Shown: in pieces, positions 26,741-35,741 of the stretch
Layout of the letters: the number at the start of each line of letters is the position of its first letter
How positions within the stretch are numbered: the stretch's first letter is position 1
Assembly: GCA_002683405.1 (NCBI GenBank)
Contig: NYTH01000051.1
Coordinates: forward strand, 1 to 64,000
Length of the DNA: 64,000 bases
Direction: 5' to 3'
DNA from: Salinisphaeraceae bacterium
GTDB taxonomy: Bacteria > Pseudomonadota > Gammaproteobacteria > Nevskiales > Salinisphaeraceae
Translations under genes and position numbers: made by a program
The notes under the pieces: generated by a model
Databases searched by the model: none
Seen by the model: only the letters and a program-made list of their open reading frames with translations
Told to the model about the DNA's origin: nothing

Positions 26741-27184
26741 TTATTCGATAATCGATCCACCTATTTGTCGTGACTTACCTCTGAAAACCGCAATACAGTC
26801 ATTGTTCTGATTGGTCACCCGGATGTCGTAAATGCCACTACGTCCCGCGGTGGCTACCTCGATGGCGGTCGCCTTCAGACGATCCCCTTCGTGCCCGGGC
26901 CCCAGAAATTCGATGCTGCAACCAGCCGCCACGGTGGTCTTGTTGCCTCGGTTGCAGGTGAAGGCGAAAGCCGAATCGGCCAGGGTGAAAATCACGCCGC
27001 CGTGGCAGGTGCCCACGGCCTGCGTCATGTCCGGTCGCACGGTCATGCTGACCACCACACGATCGTCATTGGCCTCTTCCACCACCATGCCGAAGGCCTG
27101 GCTCGCCGCGTCGCGGTCAAACATGGCCGCCACCACGCTTGCGGCCAGGCCGCCCTCGCCATCTTCACCGGATCTGACAGTCAT
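26741..27184 (-). CDS. paaI: Hotdog-fold acyl-CoA thioesterase PaaI
   Basis: 147 residues, the usual size of PaaI. The hotdog signature GTCHGGVIFTLADSAFAFTCN (its catalytic Asp in LADSAFA) is clear. PaaI hydrolyses ring-hydroxylated or dead-end phenylacetyl-CoA intermediates to free trapped CoA. It starts 17 bp after paaG in the same operon. Confidence 0.93.
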   Translation of the reverse strand: MTVRSGEDGEGGLAASVVAAMFDRDAASQAFGMVVEEANDDRVVVSMTVRPDMTQAVGTCHGGVIFTLADSAFAFTCNRGNKTTVAAGCSIEFLGPGHEGDRLKATAIEVATAGRSGIYDIRVTNQNNDCIAVFRGKSRQIGGSIIE

Positions 27185-27201
27185 GCTGGAGCGACCCGCG
27201 T

Positions 27202-27993
27202 TCAGCAGCCGCGGAATTCGGGCTTGCGCTTGTTCATGAAGGCATCTACCCCTTCCGCATAGTCCGCGGTGCGCCCCATCTCGCGCATGGCGTCGCGCTC
27301 GGCGTCCAGGTGCTCATCCAGCGTGTGATCGCCGCTGGCGTATATCAGCCGCTTGGTTTCCGCCAGTCCGCGCGTGGGCGCCACGGCAAGCTGCTCCAGC
27401 AGCTTGTCCACTTCGCTGCCGAAATCTTCATCGGGTATGGCCTTCCAGATCAGGCCCCACGCTTGCGCCTGCTCGGCCGTGAGCACGTCACCCAGCATGG
27501 CCAGCCCCATGGCCCGCGCCGTGCCGACCAGCCGCGGCAGAAAATAACTGCCGCCCGTGTCCGGTAGAAGCCCAAGCTTGCAGAAAGGCTCGATGAATTT
27601 GGCCGAGGACGTAGCCAGCACCAGATCGCAGGCCAGCGCCAGATTGGCCCCCGCGCCCGCGGCCACGCCGTTGACGCCGCATACCACCGGCAGCTTGAGA
27701 CTGCGGATCCGCCGCACCAGCGGCGCGTAGTATTTCTCGACCGACTCGCCCAGATCAGGCGGACCTTCCCCGCCGCTGACCTGGCGGTCGCCCAGATCCT
27801 GACCGGCGCAAAAGCCCTTGCCGGCACCAGTGAGCAGCAGCACGCGGACAGAGTCGTCCTCGGCAACCTGCTTGAGCGCATCAGCCAGCTCTTCATGCAT
27901 GGCCACGTTGAAGCTGTTCAGCTTGTCCGGCCGGTTCAACGTGACGCGGGCAATGCCGCCGCTACGTTCAAAAAGAATATTCTCGTAGGCCAT
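27202..27993 (-). CDS. paaG: 1,2-epoxyphenylacetyl-CoA isomerase PaaG
   Basis: 263-residue enoyl-CoA hydratase/isomerase-fold protein. It isomerises the ring epoxide to the oxepin-CoA and later shifts the double bond. The oxyanion-hole region VNGVAAGAGANLALACDL and the catalytic Asp in GLLPDTGGSYFLPR are typical of PaaG; PaaF has Glu instead. GGAGGAGA precedes the ATG. It lies 39 bp downstream of paaZ. A separate PaaF hydratase is not found in the window. Confidence 0.9.
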   Translation of the reverse strand: MAYENILFERSGGIARVTLNRPDKLNSFNVAMHEELADALKQVAEDDSVRVLLLTGAGKGFCAGQDLGDRQVSGGEGPPDLGESVEKYYAPLVRRIRSLKLPVVCGVNGVAAGAGANLALACDLVLATSSAKFIEPFCKLGLLPDTGGSYFLPRLVGTARAMGLAMLGDVLTAEQAQAWGLIWKAIPDEDFGSEVDKLLEQLAVAPTRGLAETKRLIYASGDHTLDEHLDAERDAMREMGRTADYAEGVDAFMNKRKPEFRGC

Positions 27994-28032
27994 GGTCTCC
28001 TCCCGTGCCTGTGATTCCGATTGCGATGATGC

Positions 28033-30087
28033 TCAGGCGTTTTCTTCCGGAGGCGGGCCTTCCTTGGTGGCGACCATGGTAAGCACGTCATACTGCGCCA
28101 CGAGTTCGTCGTTCTGGTTGGTCACCACCGTGTCCCAGCGCACTTCGCCGTAGCCGGCGCCTTCGCGCAGGCTCTTTTCCTTGCAGGTCAGGGTGACGTT
28201 GAGGTCATCGCCGGGATAGGCCGGCGTCATGAACCGCAGGTTGTCCACGCCATAGTTGGCGAGCACGGGGCCAGGGTTGGGCTCGACAAACAGGCCGGCC
28301 GCAATCGAGACAATGTAGTAGCCGTGTGCCACGCGGCCATCGAAGAAGGGATTGGCCTTGGCGGCCTCCTCGTCCATGTGGGCATAGAAGGTGTCGCCGG
28401 TGAACTCGGCGAAATGCTCGATATCTTCCAGCGTGACCGGGCGCGGACCGGCCTTGACCGTATCGCCGATCTCCAGCACGTCGAAGTTCTTGCGGAAAGG
28501 ATGTTCGCCTTCGGTCCGCTTGGCGCCTGGCATCCAGCGACCCGTAGCAGCCGCGATGGTTTCTGGCGAGCCTTGCAAAGCGGTGCGCTGCATGAAGTGG
28601 TACACGCCACGCACGCCGCCGAGCTCTTCGCCACCGCCGGCGCGACCGGGGCCACCATGCACCAGATGCGGCATGGGTGAGCCGTGACCGGTTGATTCCT
28701 TCGCGCAGTCGCGATTGACCAGAAGCATGCGGCCGTGATGCGAGGCGGCGCCCAGCACCATGTCGCGCGCGAAGCTGTTGTCGTAGGTGAAGACCGAACC
28801 CACCAGCGAGCCCTGCCCCTTGCGCGCCAGCAGAGCGGCTTCTTCCACATCGCTGTACGGCATGACCGTGGACACCGGGCCGAAGGCCTCGATGTCATGC
28901 ACTTCGTTGCGATTGATCGGATCGGCGCAGTGCAGCAGCAGCGGCGACATAAAGGCGCCCTTCTCGCCATCCGCATCCCTCGGATCACAGTGGTCCGGAT
29001 CGCCGTAAACCAGTTCGGCGGCGGCGCCGAGCTCAGCGACCTTCTGCCGCACTTCGCTGCGCTGATCCAGGCTCGATAGCGCCCCCAGCGTTACGCCCTC
29101 GACCGCCGGATGACCCAACACGACCTTCTGCTCGATACGCTTGCGGATGGCCTCTATAACCGGCTCGACCAGATTCTTCGGCACGATCGCGCGGCGAATG
29201 GCGGTGCACTTCTGGCCCGCCTTGGTGGTCATTTCCTTGACCACTTCCTTCACATACAGATCGAACTCCGGGCTGCCCGGTTCTGCATCGGGGCCGAGAA
29301 TCGAGCAGTTGAGCGAATCCGCCTCCATGGCAAAGCGCGTGCTGTTGGCGATGACGTTGGGATGTGCCCGCAGCTTCTGGCCAGTGCTGGCCGAACCGGT
29401 GAAGGTCACAATGTCCTGCCCGGTGACGTGATCAAGCAGGTCACCCACGCCGCCGCAGATAAGCTGCAGCGCACCCTCGGGCAGGATATTGGCTTCCAGC
29501 ATGCGGCGAACCACCGCCTCAGTCAGATAGGAAGTCTGGCTCGCGGGCTTGACGATACCCGGCACACCGGCCAGCAGGTTGCAGGCCAGCTTTTCCATCA
29601 TGCCCCAGCAGGGAAAATTGTAGGCGTTGATGTGGACGGCCGCGCCCTCCAGGGGCACGCGAATGTGCTGACCGATAAAAGTGCCGTGGCGGGACAGCGG
29701 CTCATGCGGGCCGTCGACGACTACCTTGGCGTTCGGCAGCTCACGTCGGCCCTTGCCGCTGTACACGAAGAAGGTGCCGAAGCCGCCGTCTATATCCACC
29801 ATGGAATCGACTTTGGTGGCGCCCGTCTCGTAGGACAGCTTGTAGAACTCTTCCTTGTATTGCGACAGGTGCTTGGCCAGTTCCTTGAGCATCAGCGCAC
29901 GCTGATGAAAGGTGTACTGCCGCAGCGCCGGGCCGCCCGTCTCGCGGGCGTAGTGAAGCATGCCGGCGTAGTCGAGACCGCCGCGGGCAATCTCGGCCAC
30001 GGGTTCACCGGTCACGGCGCTGGCGAGCGTCGTGGTGTTGTTGTCGCCGTTCTGCCATTCGCCCTGGGCGTAACTCTGCAGTCGCAT
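28033..30087 (-). CDS. paaZ: Bifunctional oxepin-CoA hydrolase / semialdehyde dehydrogenase PaaZ
   Basis: 684 residues, the full two-domain length. The N-terminal aldehyde dehydrogenase domain (1-530) has TFTGSASTGQKLR, Cys in KAGQKCTAIRRAIVP, and FGPVSTVMPY. The C-terminal MaoC-type (R)-hydratase domain (about 550-680) has FAEFTGDTFYAHMDEEAA and RVAHGYYIVSIAAGLFVEP. PaaZ opens the oxepin ring and oxidises the resulting aldehyde. AGAGGAGA precedes the ATG. A 187-bp gap with an unusual repeat separates it from paaE upstream. Confidence 0.95.
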   Translation of the reverse strand: MRLQSYAQGEWQNGDNNTTTLASAVTGEPVAEIARGGLDYAGMLHYARETGGPALRQYTFHQRALMLKELAKHLSQYKEEFYKLSYETGATKVDSMVDIDGGFGTFFVYSGKGRRELPNAKVVVDGPHEPLSRHGTFIGQHIRVPLEGAAVHINAYNFPCWGMMEKLACNLLAGVPGIVKPASQTSYLTEAVVRRMLEANILPEGALQLICGGVGDLLDHVTGQDIVTFTGSASTGQKLRAHPNVIANSTRFAMEADSLNCSILGPDAEPGSPEFDLYVKEVVKEMTTKAGQKCTAIRRAIVPKNLVEPVIEAIRKRIEQKVVLGHPAVEGVTLGALSSLDQRSEVRQKVAELGAAAELVYGDPDHCDPRDADGEKGAFMSPLLLHCADPINRNEVHDIEAFGPVSTVMPYSDVEEAALLARKGQGSLVGSVFTYDNSFARDMVLGAASHHGRMLLVNRDCAKESTGHGSPMPHLVHGGPGRAGGGEELGGVRGVYHFMQRTALQGSPETIAAATGRWMPGAKRTEGEHPFRKNFDVLEIGDTVKAGPRPVTLEDIEHFAEFTGDTFYAHMDEEAAKANPFFDGRVAHGYYIVSIAAGLFVEPNPGPVLANYGVDNLRFMTPAYPGDDLNVTLTCKEKSLREGAGYGEVRWDTVVTNQNDELVAQYDVLTMVATKEGPPPEENA

Positions 30088-30152
30088 ACTGTCTCCTCTA
30101 TTCGTTGCTATTCAGCCTCGTCGCAAATCCCCGTTCACGATAAGGCGAAAAA

Positions 30153-30266
30153 TTCACCACATAGACACGAAGGGCACAAAGGGTGAGTTGATTCTTACTT
30201 CGTACTCTTTGTGCTTTTTGTGGCTGGAAGTTTCTTTCTCTGTGCCTCTGTGGCTTTCTTCGTGCC
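30153..30266. repeat. Hairpin-rich intergenic repeat in the paaE-paaZ gap
   Basis: Imperfect repeated units with opposite orientations: CACGAAGGGCACAAAG on the left, then CTCTTTGTGC, CTTTTTGTGG, CTCTGTGCCTCTGTGG and CTTCGTGCC on the right. GCACAAAG and CTTTGTGC can pair. The text differs sharply in composition from the flanking genes and resembles the CACAGAGGCACAGAG-type dispersed repeats found in many environmental genomes (family recalled, not searched). Only one copy is seen in this window. Its role in the paa transcript is unknown. Confidence 0.6.
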
Positions 30267-30274
30267 GTTTTCAG

Positions 30275-31363
30275 TTACGTTTCCTGATCAAAATCCAGCG
30301 TGAGCGTGTCGCTCAGCGGGAAGCTCTGGCAGGACAGGGCGAATCCGCGCTCGATCTCGTAGTCTTCCAGCGCATAGGCCGCGTTCATGTCGATTTCGCC
30401 CTCGGTCACCTTGCAGCGGCAGGTGGAGCACACCCCCGCCTTGCAGGAAAAAGGCAGCTCGATGCCGTGCTCGGCAGCCGCGTCCAGCAGGCTGAGTTTG
30501 GGATTGTCGTAGGCGAAACTGCGGCGCCGTCCCTCCAGCACCACGCTGACTTCGCAGGTGCCTTCCAGCGCGCGGGCCTCTTCAGCCGCGCCGGCATCGG
30601 CGCGGGCGCTGGCCTCCTCAACGCTGGTGGCAAACATTTCCTGCTTGATCGATTCCCTGGGCACGCCGTGCTCGATCAGCACGTTCTTGACGTCCTGCAT
30701 CATCGACAGCGGGCCACAGCTGAAGGACATGTCGATATCTTTCGGGTCGATCCAGGTTTTCAGCAGCGCCTCAATGCGCTCGCGATCAATGCGACCGTGA
30801 AACAGCTCGATGTCGAGCTCTTCACGGCTGAGGATGAAGATGATGCGGAACCGGTCGAGGTAGCGGTCCTTCAGATCCTCAAGCTCTTCCTTGAACAGCA
30901 CGCTGCTGGCCGACCGGTTGCCGTACACCAGCGTGAAGCGGCTTTTCGGCTCGGCCATCAGCGTGGTCTTGATGATCGACAGGATCGGCGTGATGCCGCT
31001 GCCGGCCGCAAACGCCACGTAGCTCTTCTCGTTGTCCTCGGCCAGATCCGAACGGAAACGGCCCGACGGCGCCATGACCTCCAGATCCATGCCGGCCTTG
31101 AGTTCGTCGTTAATCCAGTTCGAAAACTTGCCGCCGGCCACGCGCTTCACCGCCACCCGCAAACAGTTGTCCTGCACGGCGGAACAGATGGAATAGCTGC
31201 GGCGTAATTCTTCGCCGGCCACGTCGGCCTTGAGCGTAAGGTGCTGGCCCTGCTCGTAGACAAACTCGTCCCGCAGCGCCTGAGGAACGTCGAACACCAC
31301 GGACACGGAATCGCGCGTCTGCGGCTGCACGGCCGCCACTTTCAAGGATCTGAATTGGTTCAT
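30275..31363 (-). CDS. paaE: Phenylacetyl-CoA epoxidase reductase PaaE
   Basis: 362-residue ferredoxin-NADP+ reductase type protein that feeds electrons from NADPH to the PaaA diiron centre. The FAD domain holds RSYSICSA, the NADP domain AGSGITPILSIIKT and FSCGPLSMM, and the C-terminal plant-type 2Fe-2S domain CKAGVCSTCRCKV with a later ALSCQ. Length and domain order match PaaE. It is 39 bp downstream of paaD. Confidence 0.95.
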   Translation of the reverse strand: MNQFRSLKVAAVQPQTRDSVSVVFDVPQALRDEFVYEQGQHLTLKADVAGEELRRSYSICSAVQDNCLRVAVKRVAGGKFSNWINDELKAGMDLEVMAPSGRFRSDLAEDNEKSYVAFAAGSGITPILSIIKTTLMAEPKSRFTLVYGNRSASSVLFKEELEDLKDRYLDRFRIIFILSREELDIELFHGRIDRERIEALLKTWIDPKDIDMSFSCGPLSMMQDVKNVLIEHGVPRESIKQEMFATSVEEASARADAGAAEEARALEGTCEVSVVLEGRRRSFAYDNPKLSLLDAAAEHGIELPFSCKAGVCSTCRCKVTEGEIDMNAAYALEDYEIERGFALSCQSFPLSDTLTLDFDQET

Positions 31364-31402
31364 TGGAGCCGACTCCCCGCCAGCCGCACCCGAGTGCTTT
31401 AT

Positions 31403-31948
31403 CTAATGTGTCTTGAAATAGTCGAAAGGCTCGCCGCAATGGTTGCAGCGATACAGCGCCTTGCATGGCGTCGAGCCGAACTGGCTGACCACACGCGTAT
31501 CGCCGGCATTGCATTGCGGACAGGTCACACCGCTCGTCTGCGACTTGCGTGCCAGAATGGCGCTGATATCGATGACCTGCTCGTTCCGGTCACTCCGCGC
31601 CGGCGGCGCGATGCCGTAGCCGCGCAATTGCTCGCGGCCACGCTCGGTGAGCCAGTCGGTGGTCCAGGCGGGTGACAACTGGGTGTCCACCCGGTAGCGC
31701 TTGACGCCCTTTGCGGCAATGGCCTCGCCAATGCTCTCCCGGATGACGTGGAGCGCCGGGCACCCCGAATAGGTCGGCGTCATGACGACTACCAGCTCAT
31801 CGCCTTCCCAGCGCACATCTCGAATAATCCCCAGATCGATGACCGATATCACCGGTATTTCCGGGTCCGGCACGTCGTCCAGCCAGGCCCATACCTCATC
31901 CAGTGTCGGTGACGCATCAGGCGCTGCCGATTTCACGCTCTCGCTCAT
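31403..31948 (-). CDS. paaD: Phenylacetyl-CoA epoxidase maturation protein PaaD
   Basis: 181 residues. An N-terminal DUF59/MIP18-like domain (DEVWAWLDDVPDPEIPVISV ... TPTYSGCPALHVI) is followed by a C-terminal Cys pattern (CPQC ... CNHCGEPFDYF) that looks like a metal-binding ribbon. PaaD is needed for epoxidase activity and is thought to assist metal-centre assembly. It lies 15 bp after paaC. Confidence 0.92.
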   Translation of the reverse strand: MSESVKSAAPDASPTLDEVWAWLDDVPDPEIPVISVIDLGIIRDVRWEGDELVVVMTPTYSGCPALHVIRESIGEAIAAKGVKRYRVDTQLSPAWTTDWLTERGREQLRGYGIAPPARSDRNEQVIDISAILARKSQTSGVTCPQCNAGDTRVVSQFGSTPCKALYRCNHCGEPFDYFKTH

Positions 31949-31963
31949 CGGAACAGTCTCCGT

Positions 31964-32716
31964 CTACCAGTGTGCGTCCGGATGCGCCCGGCGCAGACTC
32001 TGCATTTCCGCCAGCAGGTAGCTCAGATGTTCGCTGTGCTGGTTTCGCGCCATGCCGAACCGCTGTTCCGGCCCGGAGGGCAGCTCCAGCGTGGCGTCCG
32101 CAAACACCGATTCGATGTGTATCTGCCAGTGCTTGCGCAGCGCGCTGAGATCAACGATATCGCCTTCGGCCGCCAGCGCGCGCTCCGCGTCGTCGCCGGT
32201 AAACATCTCGGCCACGAAATCCCAGAGAAAGTCCGCCGCATTCTGCACGCGCCGGTGACTTTCCTCGGTACCGTCACCCAGCCGCAATACCCAGTCGCTG
32301 CTCCGCTTGACGTGGTAGCTGACCTCCTTGATGGACTTCTGCGCAATTTCCCGGATGCGCTCGTCGCCGGATTCGCACAAACCCGCCAGCACCTGGTAGT
32401 GCCAGACGTCATAGAAGAACTGCCGGATGATCGTGTCGCCGAAATCACCGTTCGGCTGCTCGACCAGCACCAGGTTGCGAAACTGCTCGGGCGCGCGGAA
32501 GTACGCCAGCTGATCGGCGTCGCGGCCCTCGCCCTCGAGCTCACCGGCGTAGTCCAGCCAGTATTGCGCCTGGCCAATCAGGTCCAGCGCGACGTTTGTG
32601 GTCGCAATATCCTCTTCCAGGGCCGGTCCGTGACCGCACCATTCGGACAGCCGCTGGCCCAGGATCAGGGCGCTGTCGCCCATACGCAGTAGAAACTGAA
32701 TTTTCGTCTTAGACAT
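31964..32716 (-). CDS. paaC: Phenylacetyl-CoA epoxidase structural subunit PaaC
   Basis: 250-residue ferritin-like helical subunit. It pairs with PaaA to form the catalytic core but lacks the full diiron ligand set. Segments GDSALILGQRLSEWCGHGPA, YLDYAGELEGEGRDADQLAYFR and VSYHVKRSSDWVLRLGDGTEES match PaaC. It lies 7 bp downstream of the small cupin-like gene that separates it from paaB. Confidence 0.93.
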   Translation of the reverse strand: MSKTKIQFLLRMGDSALILGQRLSEWCGHGPALEEDIATTNVALDLIGQAQYWLDYAGELEGEGRDADQLAYFRAPEQFRNLVLVEQPNGDFGDTIIRQFFYDVWHYQVLAGLCESGDERIREIAQKSIKEVSYHVKRSSDWVLRLGDGTEESHRRVQNAADFLWDFVAEMFTGDDAERALAAEGDIVDLSALRKHWQIHIESVFADATLELPSGPEQRFGMARNQHSEHLSYLLAEMQSLRRAHPDAHW

Positions 32717-32723
32717 CTATCTT

Positions 32724-33134
32724 CTATCCTGCGGGTTGATCGCCCACGACAATCACGAATTTGCGAAACGGCGCGTGTACCGTCCATCGCTGCAGCGTGC
32801 CCTGCTCGTAGGTGTAGGCATCGCCCTCGCGCAGTGATTGCGTCTGCACGACTTCGTAGTTCTGGTCGAGAAACTCGATCGTGGCGCTGCCTTCCAGCAC
32901 CAACCCCGTTTCGTCGCCCAGCGGCATGTCATATAGCGGTGAAACACCCGGCTCGACACGCCAGAAACCCACCGCATGAAATTTTCCGGATGCGGATTCG
33001 CTCCGCATAAGGTGGATCTCGCCGAAGCGGGACGTACCGTCGCCGTCTGCCGCCGGATAGTCGAAAGGCGCGTAATCGAGCGGCGCATCGGTGTTGATGA
33101 CCGAGTACAGCCGGTTGATAGCTTCCGTATTCAT
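32724..33134 (-). CDS. Cupin-like small protein inside the paa operon
   Basis: 136 residues with a beta-rich cupin-type pattern: GFWRVEPGVSPLYDMPLGDETGLV, VLEGSATIEFL, then LREGDAYTYEQGTLQRWTVH. It resembles DUF861/EutQ-type sensors or enzymes. Classical metal-binding histidines are mostly missing, so it may be a binding rather than catalytic protein. ATG 33134 has CAGGGGA upstream. It is tightly placed between paaB (60 bp) and paaC (7 bp), where known paa operons have nothing, which suggests a role in the epoxidase complex or its regulation. Function inferred only from position. Confidence 0.65.
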   Translation of the reverse strand: MNTEAINRLYSVINTDAPLDYAPFDYPAADGDGTSRFGEIHLMRSESASGKFHAVGFWRVEPGVSPLYDMPLGDETGLVLEGSATIEFLDQNYEVVQTQSLREGDAYTYEQGTLQRWTVHAPFRKFVIVVGDQPAG

Positions 33135-33194
33135 GATTGCCGTCCCCTGCTGATTCATCGATGGCTTCGCCACAACGCGAGGCGGGCGCAGCCG

Positions 33195-33476
33195 TTACAT
33201 GCCTTTTATTTCGTCGGGCATGGGGAAGAACGTCGGGTGCCGGTAAACCTTGGAGCGGGCCGGGTCGTAAAGCGGCGCCTTCTCGCCGGGGCTCGAGGCC
33301 ACCACTTCGGCGGAAGGAACCACCCAGATGCTCACGCCCTCGTTGCGCCGCGTATAGACGTCGCGTGCATTCTCGATCGCCATTTCGGCGTCAACAGCGT
33401 GCAGACTGCCCACGTGCTTGTGCGCCAGACCGTGCTGGCTGCGAATGAATATTTCCCAAAGCGGCCACTCTTTCAT
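33195..33476 (-). CDS. paaB: Phenylacetyl-CoA epoxidase subunit PaaB
   Basis: 93 residues, the usual size of PaaB. The opening KEWPLWEIFIRSQHGLAHKH and HVGSLHAVDAEMAIENARDV are diagnostic. PaaB bridges the PaaAC dimers of the multicomponent epoxidase. ATG 33476 is fixed by GGAGGAG immediately upstream; the longer frame to 33539 is rejected. It lies 87 bp downstream of paaA. Confidence 0.95.
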   Translation of the reverse strand: MKEWPLWEIFIRSQHGLAHKHVGSLHAVDAEMAIENARDVYTRRNEGVSIWVVPSAEVVASSPGEKAPLYDPARSKVYRHPTFFPMPDEIKGM

Positions 33477-33563
33477 GCGCTCCTCCAGAGCCTGTTCCTG
33501 CCGACGAGGCGTACGCCTGTTCCGGCGCTGGCCCGGCAAATCCTGAATTGAATATTCGTCCGG

Positions 33564-34568
<1,005 letters not shown>

Positions 34569-34624
34569 AATTGCTCCTCGGCAGAAACAGCCAAATAAAT
34601 GCATGGCTGTAGTAGCTTGCTTGA

Positions 34625-34653
34625 ATTTTGCGATACTTTTTTTTCTCTGTCAA
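34625..34653 (-). promoter_or_regulatory. Sigma-70 promoter of the paa operon
   Basis: On the minus strand a perfect TTGACA (34648-34653), a 17-bp spacer, and CAAAAT (34625-34630), 57 bp upstream of the paaA ATG. The half-site CGATAC (34631-34636) lies in the spacer, where a repressor would block RNA polymerase. Confidence 0.6.
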
Positions 34654-34669
34654 CCCGTTTTTCGTATCG
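34631..34669. promoter_or_regulatory. Candidate PaaX operator
   Basis: The inverted repeat CGATAC (34631-34636) and GTATCG (34664-34669), 27 bp apart centre gap, brackets the -35 box of the paa promoter. It lies in the 189-bp gap between paaA and paaX. It does not match the E. coli PaaX consensus as I recall it, so assignment to this PaaX-like protein is inference. Confidence 0.4.
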
Positions 34670-34757
34670 TTTTTATTTTGCAACTCGCTCTTCGGATTAT
34701 TGGCATGACGCGCGGCATACGGTAGCCTGCGACAAGCAAGTTGTCGGACAAAACGCT

Positions 34758-35711
34758 ATGGGCCCGGTAGTAACATCGATTCTTGAGGCTGCCGCGCCTC
34801 GCTCCAAATCACTGATCGTTTCTCTGCTGGGTGATTCAATCAAGCCTCGAGGCGGGGCGTTCTGGCTGGGCACCCTCATATCAGCTTGCGAGCCATTCGA
34901 CATTAATGAAAGAGCCGTTCGCACCAGCGTGCAGCGACTGAGCCGGGACGGCTGGCTGCAATCAGAGCGAGTCGGACGCAAGAGTCGATACGCGCTCACC
35001 CGGGAAGGCGGCGCCCGGATTGATCAGGCAAGCCCCCGGATGTACAGCCCGCCGATCGAGGCATGGGACGGGACCTGGACCGTGGCCTTCGCCCCCCCGG
35101 GTTCTCTTCAGGCCTGGGAGCGATCGCAGCTGCGCAAATACCTGGAATGGGAGGGTTATACGATGGCTGCCTCGGGCGTGTTTCTACACCCCTTGGGTAG
35201 TGCCGACTCACTCAACGAAATCCTGGGAGAGCTGAACCTCGCGAACGACGTGTTCGTGTTCTCGGCGCGATCAATTGAAGCCGTATCGGCACTGGGGCTT
35301 TGCGACGGCGTGGTTCAGTTCTGGGATCTCAACGAAGCAAGCGACCGCTACCTGCACTTCCTGAGCGTTTTCGACCCGGTGGCCAGACAACTCGGACAAG
35401 CGCCGGGCGAGTTTTCCGACATGGATCTGTTCCAGATAAGGCTGCTGGCCATCCATGCGTTTCGACGCGCATCGCTCCACGCGCCCCGGCTCCCGGCCGC
35501 TTTATATCCGAACGGCTGGCCGGGCCTGGACGCGTATCATTTGTGCAAAAAGATTTACAGCCATAGTTGGCAGGCTGCAGAGCAGTACCTTGACCGTCTG
35601 TACGCTGAGCAGGAAGAGCGTCCGAAGCCGCCATCTGCTTATTTCTACACTCGCTTTGGCGGCCTCGCCGCCCACGATGACGAGGGCGCTCTGAGCTCTG
35701 CTGCCGGCTGA
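34758..35711 (+). CDS. paaX: PaaX-like phenylacetate operon repressor
   Basis: 317 residues, the PaaX length. The N-terminal winged helix (about 15-85: SLIVSLLGDSIKPRGGAFWL, RAVRTSVQRLSRDGWLQSER) is followed by the middle domain with WDGTWTVAFAPPG and a C-terminal PaaX domain with LAIHAFRRASLHAPRLPAALYPNGWPG-like text. PaaX represses paa genes and is released by phenylacetyl-CoA. It is divergent from paaA, and a start at ATG 34758 fits the family better than longer frames. It converges with the DUF1329 gene 30 bp away. Confidence 0.92.
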   Translation: MGPVVTSILEAAAPRSKSLIVSLLGDSIKPRGGAFWLGTLISACEPFDINERAVRTSVQRLSRDGWLQSERVGRKSRYALTREGGARIDQASPRMYSPPIEAWDGTWTVAFAPPGSLQAWERSQLRKYLEWEGYTMAASGVFLHPLGSADSLNEILGELNLANDVFVFSARSIEAVSALGLCDGVVQFWDLNEASDRYLHFLSVFDPVARQLGQAPGEFSDMDLFQIRLLAIHAFRRASLHAPRLPAALYPNGWPGLDAYHLCKKIYSHSWQAAEQYLDRLYAEQEERPKPPSAYFYTRFGGLAAHDDEGALSSAAG

Positions 35712-35741
35712 ACAACTCTTGATCGCACCGCGCGGCTGCCC

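Noticed and set aside
30153-30266. Repeat block considered as a CRISPR array
   Set aside because: The units are short, degenerate and in both orientations, without regular spacers or cas genes.
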